NCBI RefSeq assembly: GCF_007829335.1 | Contig: NZ_VIWO01000002.1 | Coordinates: 434,001 to 498,000, forward strand | DNA length: 64,000 nucleotides | Source of the DNA: Chitinophaga polysaccharea | GTDB taxonomy: Bacteria; Bacteroidota; Bacteroidia; Chitinophagales; Chitinophagaceae | Direction of reading: 5' to 3' | Shown: positions 54,918-62,448 of the stretch, piece by piece | Layout: every line of letters begins with the position of its first letter | How positions within the stretch are numbered: position 1 is the first letter of the stretch | Notes under the pieces: model-generated | What the model was told of the DNA's origin: nothing | The model's database searches: none | Seen by the model: the letters and a program-made list of their open reading frames with translations, nothing else | Made by a program: the position numbers and the translations under genes

Positions 54918-55751
54918 ATGAAGAAAATGATATTTTCAGCGGGACTGGCTTTAGGCGCCTTTACCTTCTCTGATAAAGCAATTGCCCAGGAGATTGATTC
55001 CCTTCCTTCCCAGTTTGATTCAACACATATTGTAACGGCTGTTCCCTCGCCCCGCCAATTGGGCTGGAGGCCCCCTGAACGTTTTCATAGCACAGTGGCA
55101 GGTATTGCCGTACCAGCAGTGATGCTGGGATACGGCTTTATTGCACTTAACAATCCTACCTTACGGGATGTGAATACCAGCACCAAGGCAGAAGTAAAAG
55201 AAGATCATCCTACCTTCCGCACCCAAATTGATAATTACCTGCAATATTCGCCTGTGGCAGCAGTGTACGCGCTGAATGCCCTGGGCATACATGGTAAGCA
55301 CAACTTCCGTGACCGTACCATCATCCTCGGGCTGGCGGCCGTGTTTACAGCCGGTACTACCGAGGGGATCAAGCACTGGACACATGAAGAACGCCCCGAT
55401 GGTTCCGATTTTCTCTCTTTTCCCTCAGGACACACGGCTACCGCCTTTGCTTCAGCAGAATTTCTCCGACAGGAGTATAAAGATGTATCCCCCTGGTACG
55501 GTATCGCCGGATACGCCGCGGCAGCTGCCACCGGCGCATTACGGGTATACAACAATAAGCACTGGGTAAGCGATGTAGTAGCTGGAGCAGGTTTGGGTAT
55601 TTTAAGCACCAAAGCAGCCTACTGGGTATATCCCTGGATACAGCAAAAGCTGTTTAAGGATAAACGGGAACACGCCGATAAAGTGGTAATGCCTTATTAC
55701 AATCCCCAGTTTCATAGCGCAGGACTTAGCTTTATCTTCTTCCCCCGCTAA
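54918..55751 (+). CDS. PAP2 family phosphatase, exported
   Basis: 277-residue phosphatidic acid phosphatase type 2 protein. A signal peptide covers about residues 1-24. The three PAP2 motifs are present: KHWTHEERP, PSGHTA and RVYNNKHWVSDV, giving the catalytic His residues. The frame is open back to 54885, but the -7 promoter element and ribosome site place the start at 54918. Likely dephosphorylates lipid phosphates or undecaprenyl pyrophosphate on the periplasmic side; substrate not resolved. Confidence 0.9.
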   Translation: MKKMIFSAGLALGAFTFSDKAIAQEIDSLPSQFDSTHIVTAVPSPRQLGWRPPERFHSTVAGIAVPAVMLGYGFIALNNPTLRDVNTSTKAEVKEDHPTFRTQIDNYLQYSPVAAVYALNALGIHGKHNFRDRTIILGLAAVFTAGTTEGIKHWTHEERPDGSDFLSFPSGHTATAFASAEFLRQEYKDVSPWYGIAGYAAAAATGALRVYNNKHWVSDVVAGAGLGILSTKAAYWVYPWIQQKLFKDKREHADKVVMPYYNPQFHSAGLSFIFFPR

Positions 55752-56185
55752 CGACCATACATGATAAATATATCCCATACAGGGAAAATGCCACTCGCTT
55801 AAAAGGCTGCTATTGATACCCTGAACATTGTATTAAAGAAAATTAGAAAGTATTAAAAGTGGAGTATATGGGGGTTAACCTCTAAAGCTGACCTGGTTAC
55901 AAACACCTGTTTTTGGCTATGTGGCAAAGTTGCAGGATTCTGTCGATAAATTTTGTGATTTAATTGTTAACACGCGAAAAAATATCCATTTTGTAGCAAC
56001 CCTATGAGAAACCGTATCAGGTATAAATCTGTTTTCTGTTAACATTGGATTTACAGTTGTACAATTGAATCCGGCTATTTTAGCGTTGTCAAATTGAACA
56101 TTTAAATATCACCATCCCCTGTTGTAGCTAACGAAGCAAATCTTACTCGCATGTTTCTTTATACTACCCTCAAAACCTGTTAATC
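55752..56185. other. Gene-free gap of 434 bp
   Basis: AT-rich sequence between the PAP2 gene and the 173-residue hypothetical gene. I find no coding frame, tRNA or clear terminator. Nothing in it can be supported beyond the likely promoter of the downstream gene. Confidence 0.5.
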
Positions 56186-56707
56186 ATGTACGTTCCGGTC
56201 ATTATTTTTTCCTTTTTCACCTTATGGTATATTCATTTCAGAACCTGTAGTTTCCGGCAGGCCCGCATTAAAGAAAAACGGTTAAAGCCTGTTCCCGGGG
56301 AAGACGCGATATGTGCTGTACGCATTGTAGGCATCTCCAATAGCGTATTCAGTGTTTCCAAATATCTCCGCAGCGTTAAAAACCTCTCAGATAAGCGATT
56401 TATGACGGTGGCGGTGGACCAGGTAATTACTACCGCGATGGGTACCACGCGACAGGCCCGCCTGATCGAAAACCTTGCGCCCGGGGAAGAGCGCCGGCTT
56501 GGACACAGCGATCATGTCCGGGAAGGGAAATATCAGATCTATATCGGCTATGAAATACTATGGGCAAGATATATACCCACACCGGCAGATTTTAACGGAA
56601 AGTCGAAAACAGCGCCTGCTCCTGCCAGATTATACAATGATCTGCTTCACCAGCACCAGCACTCCCTGATACAGGCTATGGAAGCCAGGAAGGATCTTTT
56701 ATCGTGA
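56186..56707 (+). CDS. Hypothetical protein with N-terminal membrane helix
   Basis: 173-residue protein that I do not recognise. One membrane helix near the N-terminus (about residues 3-20) is followed by a soluble, basic part with IVGISNSVFSVSKYLRSVKNL and MGTTRQARLIENLAPGEERRLGHS. Codon use is compatible with a real gene. Its last 9 bases overlap the end of the convergent PAP2 gene. Confidence 0.6.
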   Translation: MYVPVIIFSFFTLWYIHFRTCSFRQARIKEKRLKPVPGEDAICAVRIVGISNSVFSVSKYLRSVKNLSDKRFMTVAVDQVITTAMGTTRQARLIENLAPGEERRLGHSDHVREGKYQIYIGYEILWARYIPTPADFNGKSKTAPAPARLYNDLLHQHQHSLIQAMEARKDLLS

Positions 56708-57340
56708 TAACTGTTCTTCCTTTCCACCGAAGATACTTAGCCAGACCATCGTGAAAAAGACGCCTATAATAGCGCCTGCTGTTACATCCTCCAGGAAATG
56801 CTGACTCATATACATGCGGGAATATCCCACCAGCATGGCCAGCACCAGGTATAACAAAGACCAGTATCTGTTATGGGCATAGTAGGCTAATACAGTAGCC
56901 GCTGTAAAAGCACAGATGGTATGACCGGAAGGGAAACTCCTGAAGTTGTCGAGTACCTGTACGCCAGGCACAAAATAGATATCGTGCAAACGATGTTCGA
57001 AATAACGGTGCGGACGGGGAAACCCGATCCATATTTTTAATACGCCGCCAATAGCAGCCGTAAAAAGATAAGCAGAACCAAGTACCATACCGATGCGCCT
57101 GTGGAATACTAACAACGCTGCGCTGAGCAGGATGGCTGCTACCGTACTGCCCAATTCCGTAATATACGGGAATACCAGGTCCCCTGCCGGGGTATGTAAA
57201 TGATTGATAAAAAAGTAAGCGGTAGTTCTGCTCACCGTCAGGCGGGCCAGCAGTATTCCCAGCAGCACGGTTATCAGTGGCCATAAAAAAAGCGCTAGCC
57301 GTTGGGTAACCTGCTTAAAGCGCTCCAGAAAAACACGCAT
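56699..57340 (-). CDS. PAP2 family phosphatase, integral membrane
   Basis: 213-residue membrane protein with about six helices and all PAP2 motifs: KIWIGFPRP, PSGHT and SRMYMSQHFLEDV. It resembles undecaprenyl-pyrophosphate or lipid-phosphate phosphatases (BacA-independent type). It follows the DinB gene by 4 bp on the same strand, so they are probably co-transcribed. Substrate cannot be told from sequence. Confidence 0.9.
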   Translation of the reverse strand: MRVFLERFKQVTQRLALFLWPLITVLLGILLARLTVSRTTAYFFINHLHTPAGDLVFPYITELGSTVAAILLSAALLVFHRRIGMVLGSAYLFTAAIGGVLKIWIGFPRPHRYFEHRLHDIYFVPGVQVLDNFRSFPSGHTICAFTAATVLAYYAHNRYWSLLYLVLAMLVGYSRMYMSQHFLEDVTAGAIIGVFFTMVWLSIFGGKEEQLSR

Positions 57341-57344
57341 GAAT

Positions 57345-57791
57345 TTACGACTGGGTTAAACGGCGATGGTAATTCACCTGGCCAAGATGGTAATTAAGAT
57401 GAGTGCACAAGTGTACCAGGAAATGCCCGGTAGACATGGTTCCGGAGAATACTTTCTCCGGGTATAATTTTTCCAGGTCTTCTGCCGTCAGGTCGGCAAT
57501 CACCGTTAGTGTAACACGGCGGGTAATACCTATCAATACCAGCAAATCCTCCCTGGCAATGTTCCGGTCACTGAATTCCCTGTCACGATCCCGCAGGTAG
57601 CCAGTTTTTCCAAGTATGGCGCCTACATAATGTTGCAGATTACCACATAGGTGCAGACACAGGGTTCCAGCTGAATTACTGATACCGGCAGGCACTTTCC
57701 AGATGCCTTCCCGGGTTTCATAAGCAGCAATCTCCTGTTCCAGTTTGCTGAGATCCCGCTCAAATAAATTGATTAAAATACTGGTAAGCAT
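57345..57791 (-). CDS. DinB superfamily protein (DUF1572-like)
   Basis: 148-residue four-helix-bundle protein of the DinB/YfiT superfamily. Likely metal-ligand His residues lie in LCLHLCGNLQHYVG and in HLCTHLNYHLGQVNYHRR. Members include thiol-dependent S-transferases and proteins of unknown role. It heads a two-gene unit with the membrane PAP2 gene. A 13-bp inverted repeat is located 17 bp upstream of the start. Confidence 0.85.
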   Translation of the reverse strand: MLTSILINLFERDLSKLEQEIAAYETREGIWKVPAGISNSAGTLCLHLCGNLQHYVGAILGKTGYLRDRDREFSDRNIAREDLLVLIGITRRVTLTVIADLTAEDLEKLYPEKVFSGTMSTGHFLVHLCTHLNYHLGQVNYHRRLTQS

Positions 57792-57807
57792 AATCTAAAG
57801 GTAGCGA

Positions 57808-57853
57808 AAGATTCACATTGCGCTACAAAGGGCATTACGGCAATGTGAATCTT
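57808..57853. promoter_or_regulatory. Inverted repeat upstream of the DinB gene
   Basis: Exact 13-bp arms AAGATTCACATTG (57808-57820) and CAATGTGAATCTT (57841-57853) around a 20-base loop. No T-run on either side. It lies between two minus-strand genes and could be an operator or a stem-loop in the transcript. Confidence 0.5.
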
Positions 57854-57884
57854 ATCAAATATTGCGGTACTTAACGGGAAAGGT

Positions 57885-58283
57885 CTATTTTACACTAAAG
57901 AGCGGCTGTACATCCAGCATAGCTTTCTGGTAGGTGAGATCAAAAGTCTCCCATTTACCCCCAATACCAAAGCGATAGTTAGCTCCATCGATCACACTAA
58001 AGGATGCGACTTTTTTGTTGAATCCATGTTTGGTTCTCTGGAAGTCTGTAATATCCGATAAGGAAAATTCAATCGCTTTCTTGTTACGGGTAAGCAGCCA
58101 GCCAATGACGCCAAATAAGAGAAACATCAGCATCGGCTTAGCTTCAAAAACAATTCGTTCATTGGTCAGGTATAAGGCGCCCTGCTTAGCATTCCAGCTG
58201 TTCTTGATGTAAACTGCATTCACTTTGTACAAAATGGTTTCCTGTGGGTTAAGGGGCCATTTAACTTTGATGGTTCGTTGCAT
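57885..58283 (-). CDS. GRAM/PH-like domain protein
   Basis: 132-residue protein with a GRAM/bacterial PH-like fold. The typical block GALYLTNERIVFEAKP, a hydrophobic loop (MLMFLLFGVIGWLL), then SLSDITDFQRTKHGF and FSVIDGANYRFGI are visible. Such proteins may bind membranes; no enzymatic motif is seen. It is divergent from pncB, with 60 bp between start codons. Confidence 0.75.
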   Translation of the reverse strand: MQRTIKVKWPLNPQETILYKVNAVYIKNSWNAKQGALYLTNERIVFEAKPMLMFLLFGVIGWLLTRNKKAIEFSLSDITDFQRTKHGFNKKVASFSVIDGANYRFGIGGKWETFDLTYQKAMLDVQPLFSVK

Positions 58284-58343
58284 TGATTAACAATATGGTT
58301 AGCCACAAAAATATAATATTATTGTGAATTTAAATAACAGACC

Positions 58344-59510
58344 ATGATCCTGACATCGATTCTCGACAATGACTTCTACAAATTCACCATGCAGCATGGA
58401 GTGGTTAAACTGTTTCCGAAGGCGCGTGCCCGTTATACCTTTATCAACCGGGGCAAGCATTCGTTCCCTCCCGGCTTTGCGGAGGCATTGAGAACGGCCG
58501 TGAACGATATGGCCCGGTTACAGCTAACGGAAGAAGAAAAAGAATTCCTGCAGGTCACCTGTCCCTACCTGGATCCAACCTACCTCGATTTTCTCCAGGG
58601 ATACCGCTATAATCCTTCCGAGGTACATATTGCGCAGCATGGGGAAGACCTGGAAGTACATGCCGATGGATACTGGTACCGCACCATTCTTTGGGAAGTA
58701 CCATTGATGTCGCTGATCTGTGAATTGTATTATCAGCTTACGGGGCAACAAAGGGTCGGCGATGCTGAAGTAACCCGGATTACCCGCGAGAAAATTGAAA
58801 AATATAAGCAGATGGGTATTACCATCGCCGATTTTGGTACCCGCCGCCGGCACTCCCTGGCGGTACATCAACTGGTTGTGAAAGCCCTGCGGCAATATGG
58901 AGAAGGGTGTTTTATCGGCACCAGCAATGTGCATTTGGCCATGCGCAATAGCGTAAAGCCGGTAGGGACCCATGCACACGAATGGTTTATGTTTCACGCA
59001 GCTAAATACGGCTTCAAAATGGCCAATATGCTGGGATTGGAAAACTGGGTACAGGTATACCGGGGAGATTTGGGTATTGCGCTATCGGATACCTATACTT
59101 CGGCCGTTTTCTTCGAACAGTTTGACAAAAAATTTGCAAAACTGTTCGACGGCGTACGCCACGATAGCGGCGACCCAATCCTTTTTGCAGAACAAACCAT
59201 TGCTCATTACATCAGTAAGGGCGTAAACCCGCTCAGCAAAACGATCATTTTCTCAGATGGATTGAATGATGATAAAGTAGCGCATATCGCTGACTATTGT
59301 CGCGGTAAAATAGGCATGTCGTTCGGCATTGGTACCAACTTCACCAACGACGTAGGGCTTACCGCATTGAATATCGTTATCAAAATGTATGAGGCCCTGC
59401 CGGAAGATGCACCCAGATGGACACCGGTAGTGAAGCTTTCTGATGTAAGTGGTAAATATACCGGCGACGAAAAAATGATTGAACTGGCGAAGGAAATGCT
59501 AAGCATGTAA
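58344..59510 (+). CDS. pncB: Nicotinate phosphoribosyltransferase
   Basis: NAD salvage enzyme that joins nicotinate with PRPP to form nicotinate mononucleotide. The N-terminus (ILTSILDNDFYKFTMQHGV) and core motifs FGTRRRHS, FIGTSNVHLAM, GTHAHEWFM (with the phospho-accepting His) and VRHDSGDP are all standard. 388 residues, the PncB1-type length. Single gene ending at a perfect terminator. Confidence 0.96.
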   Translation: MILTSILDNDFYKFTMQHGVVKLFPKARARYTFINRGKHSFPPGFAEALRTAVNDMARLQLTEEEKEFLQVTCPYLDPTYLDFLQGYRYNPSEVHIAQHGEDLEVHADGYWYRTILWEVPLMSLICELYYQLTGQQRVGDAEVTRITREKIEKYKQMGITIADFGTRRRHSLAVHQLVVKALRQYGEGCFIGTSNVHLAMRNSVKPVGTHAHEWFMFHAAKYGFKMANMLGLENWVQVYRGDLGIALSDTYTSAVFFEQFDKKFAKLFDGVRHDSGDPILFAEQTIAHYISKGVNPLSKTIIFSDGLNDDKVAHIADYCRGKIGMSFGIGTNFTNDVGLTALNIVIKMYEALPEDAPRWTPVVKLSDVSGKYTGDEKMIELAKEMLSM

Positions 59511-59513
59511 ATC

Positions 59514-59563
59514 TTAAAATAAAAATCGGTCACATGATATCACGTGACCGATTTTTATTTTAA
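59514..59563. terminator. Bidirectional intrinsic terminator
   Basis: Perfect 20-bp arms (59514-59533 and 59544-59563) with core CGGTCAC and GTGACCG and AT-rich outer pairs, around a 10-base loop. It lies between the convergent pncB and zinc-metallopeptidase genes. Confidence 0.93.
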
Positions 59564-59577
59564 AGTCTTTTAAACGC

Positions 59578-60441
59578 TTACCAGCTTCCCAATCCAATGC
59601 CCGTATCTCCCTGGGAAACATCTCCTGATTCAAAGCCTTTTTTAAACCAGAACATACGTTGAGCAGAGGTACCATGAGTAAAGGCGTCCGGTACCACTTG
59701 CCCGGTAGCCGCCTGTTGCAGGCGATCATCACCTACAGCGCTGGCAGCACTTAACCCCGACTCTATATCTCCCGGATCCAGGAAGGGTTTAATTTTATTG
59801 GCACGGCTAGCCCAGACTCCTGCCAGGAAATCGGCCTGTAGTTCCAGCATCACCGACAGTTTATTATATTCTTTTTCGCTCAGCCGGGAACGCATTGCCT
59901 GCATTTTCCCGCTGATGCCCAATAGATTTTGAACATGATGACCTACCTCATGGGCAATTACATAGGCTTTCGAAAAGTCGCCCTTCACCCCAAAACGTTG
60001 TTCCAGCTCGTCAAAGAAGGAAACATCCAGGTATACCTTCCGGTCGGCAGGGCAATAGAACGGGCCCATAGCCGATTCTGCAAAGCCGCAACCAGACTCA
60101 GTTCCTTTTTCAAAAGACACCATACCAGGTACTTCATAGGTTTTGTTCCTTTCCTGGAACTCCAGCTTCCACACCCGCTCTGTGCTGCGTAATACTTTGG
60201 AAGACATGATTTCAAAGGGAGAAGCATTTTCTGTAGTCAGTTTCTCCGAAGTACCCTGTCCCTGACCGGGGCCTTGTGCCTGTTGTACCGCCTGCATCAC
60301 CTGCTGAGGGTCCTGCTTAAAGAGCAGCGCCAGCACTATAATGATAATACCGCCAATACCGCCGCCAATACCAATGTTGCGCATACCACCACCGGTACGT
60401 TTCTCGACGTTGTCGCTCATTTCTTCATCATCAAGACGCAT
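59578..60441 (-). CDS. Neutral zinc metallopeptidase (YpfJ-like)
   Basis: 287-residue protein of the YpfJ/KPN_02809 family. The N-terminus is polar (MRLDDEEMSDNVEKR) and is followed by one membrane helix (about 25-42). The extracytoplasmic domain has the zinc motif AHEVGHHVQNLLG and the downstream LQADFLAGVWA that supplies the third ligand. The family motif FYCPADRKVYLD is present. Peptidase activity is inferred from HExxH; targets are unknown. Confidence 0.92.
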   Translation of the reverse strand: MRLDDEEMSDNVEKRTGGGMRNIGIGGGIGGIIIIVLALLFKQDPQQVMQAVQQAQGPGQGQGTSEKLTTENASPFEIMSSKVLRSTERVWKLEFQERNKTYEVPGMVSFEKGTESGCGFAESAMGPFYCPADRKVYLDVSFFDELEQRFGVKGDFSKAYVIAHEVGHHVQNLLGISGKMQAMRSRLSEKEYNKLSVMLELQADFLAGVWASRANKIKPFLDPGDIESGLSAASAVGDDRLQQAATGQVVPDAFTHGTSAQRMFWFKKGFESGDVSQGDTGIGLGSW

Positions 60442-60580
60442 AGTAGATCTAAAATTTAAGGGTGAAGTTTCTTACCCCGAATGTACATTTTTCTTTCATA
60501 TGCAGGGCTTTTATGCTAAACAAATACATTCCGGTGCTGTTATTATTGGAGCACCTTTCTTAACGCGAAAATACCATCAT

Positions 60581-61591
60581 ATGCAAATCAAACAAATCCT
60601 GCTGGCTTCCCGTCCCCAGGGGTTACCAGATGATCATACCTTTAACACCGTTAAAAGCAGTCTCCGGGAACCACAGCCTGGAGAAGTACTGGTAAAGCCG
60701 CTTTACTTTTCGGTAGATCCGTATATGCGTGGCCGTATGAATGACGCTAAGTCCTATATCCCGCCCTTCCAGGTAGGAGAGCCTATTGAGAGTGGAGGTG
60801 TAGGGGAAGTCATTACCAGCCGGGACGATCAATTTAAAACCGGCGACCTGGTCATGGCTACCGGCGCCCGTCCTTTTTTGCCCTGGGCCACGGCGGCTAT
60901 CTTTCCAGGTACCCATCTCCGGAAAATTGATAACAGCATTCCTCCTACCTACTACCTGGGCCTCCTGGGCGTACCGGGACTAACGGCCTATTTCGGCCTG
61001 GTAGATATCGGTAAGCCCAAAGCAGGTGAAACGGTGCTGGTATCCGGTGCTGCCGGCGCAGTAGGAATCATAGTAGGACAAATCGCCAAAATAATGGGCT
61101 GCCGCGCGGTGGGTATCGCCGGAGGCGCCGAAAAAGTTAACTTACTCACTGATACCTTTCATTTCGATGCCGCTATTGATTATAAAGGTAACCCAAACCT
61201 GGATGCCGCCATTGCTGCGGTGTGCCCCAATGGCATTGATATATACTTCGATAATGTAGGCGGCGAAATTTCCGACGCCGTGATGAGACATCTGAACTTC
61301 TTCGCCAGGGTGCCGCTCTGCGGACAGATAGCATTGTACAATGTTACCGAAGTGCCGGTTGGTCCGCGTATCCAGCCACTCATGGTTACGCGGAGCGTCC
61401 TGATGCAGGGTTTCACAATTGGTAATTACTCCACCCGGTTTGGAGAAGGCGTGAAACAACTATCGGAATGGATAAAGGCTGGCCAGATAAAATATACCGA
61501 AACCGTGATAGAAGGTTTTGACCAGCTACCCGCTGCCTTACTGGGATTATTTTCCGGGAAAAACAGTGGTAAGATGGTAGTGAAAGTGTAA
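60581..61591 (+). CDS. NADP-dependent oxidoreductase (CurA/PTGR-like)
   Basis: Medium-chain reductase of the leukotriene B4 dehydrogenase/curcumin-reductase type, which reduces alpha,beta-unsaturated ketones with NADPH. The N-terminus MQIKQILLASRPQGLPDDHTF and the motifs FSVDPYMRGRMN and VSGAAGAVGIIVGQIAK are diagnostic. The frame is open back to 60341, but that part overlaps the metallopeptidase gene and is unlike the family, so the ATG at 60581 is the start (336 residues). Followed by fdhD after 8 bp, possibly co-transcribed. Confidence 0.92.
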   Translation: MQIKQILLASRPQGLPDDHTFNTVKSSLREPQPGEVLVKPLYFSVDPYMRGRMNDAKSYIPPFQVGEPIESGGVGEVITSRDDQFKTGDLVMATGARPFLPWATAAIFPGTHLRKIDNSIPPTYYLGLLGVPGLTAYFGLVDIGKPKAGETVLVSGAAGAVGIIVGQIAKIMGCRAVGIAGGAEKVNLLTDTFHFDAAIDYKGNPNLDAAIAAVCPNGIDIYFDNVGGEISDAVMRHLNFFARVPLCGQIALYNVTEVPVGPRIQPLMVTRSVLMQGFTIGNYSTRFGEGVKQLSEWIKAGQIKYTETVIEGFDQLPAALLGLFSGKNSGKMVVKV

Positions 61592-61599
61592 TTTTACGT

Positions 61600-62448
61600 A
61601 TGACAAATGCTATTGTTCATACCCGCGTCAGAAAAGTAGCTGTGGCAGGATTCACCGACACCAATGATATCCTGGCTACAGAAGATCCGCTCGAAATCAG
61701 GCTGGTACATGGGCCTTCTCATAATCGCCGGCAGCAAAACATATCCGTTACCATGCGTACGCCCGGTAATGATATGGAACTGGCTGCCGGCTTTTTATTT
61801 ACAGAAGGTATCATTTCCCATAGTGATGATATCCAGGAAGTTATTTTATCATCTACCGAAGATGGAGACGTTGCCACCGTGCACCTCAAACCTTCGGCTA
61901 ACGCGCGGCTGGGACAAGTACAACGTAATTTTGCCGCTACGGCCGCCTGCGGTGTTTGTGGTAAAACCAACCTGTCGTCCATTCGTACAGGCGTTAGCGT
62001 TAGTGAGCATACTTTCGCCCTGTCCACCCCTTCCCTGCTCCGGCTTCCAGACTTACTCCGGCATCAGCAATCCGTATTTGACAGTACCGGAGGCCTGCAT
62101 GCCGCCGCCCTGTTCAACAACAGCGGCCAATTATTGTTGTTGCGGGAAGATATTGGCAGGCACAATGCGGTCGACAAAGTAATAGGCGCTGCCATGCAGC
62201 AATCGTCGATATTCTTACAGCAATATGGTTTGCTGCTGAGCGGACGTGCGGGGTTTGAGCTGATCCAGAAAGCAGCCATGGCCCGCATCCCCGTGATAGC
62301 GGCTATTGGCGCACCTTCCAGCCTGGCGGTAAAAATGGCTGAGGAATGGAATATTACCCTTGTCGGTTTCCTGAAAGAAGATCGTTTTAATATCTATAGT
62401 GGCGCCGCTACTATTGATGTTCCACAAAATACCACCCAACATGGATAG
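61600..62448 (+). CDS. fdhD: Formate dehydrogenase accessory sulfurtransferase
   Basis: FdhD transfers sulfur from IscS to the molybdenum cofactor, needed for formate dehydrogenase activity. The catalytic CxxC lies in AACGVCGKTNL (about residues 112-115), and LAAGFLFTEGI, GGLHAAALF and REDIGRHNAVDK are family hallmarks. 282 residues. Its last 8 bases overlap the start of the molybdopterin oxidoreductase, so the two are translated together, which supports a shared function. Confidence 0.95.
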   Translation: MTNAIVHTRVRKVAVAGFTDTNDILATEDPLEIRLVHGPSHNRRQQNISVTMRTPGNDMELAAGFLFTEGIISHSDDIQEVILSSTEDGDVATVHLKPSANARLGQVQRNFAATAACGVCGKTNLSSIRTGVSVSEHTFALSTPSLLRLPDLLRHQQSVFDSTGGLHAAALFNNSGQLLLLREDIGRHNAVDKVIGAAMQQSSIFLQQYGLLLSGRAGFELIQKAAMARIPVIAAIGAPSSLAVKMAEEWNITLVGFLKEDRFNIYSGAATIDVPQNTTQHG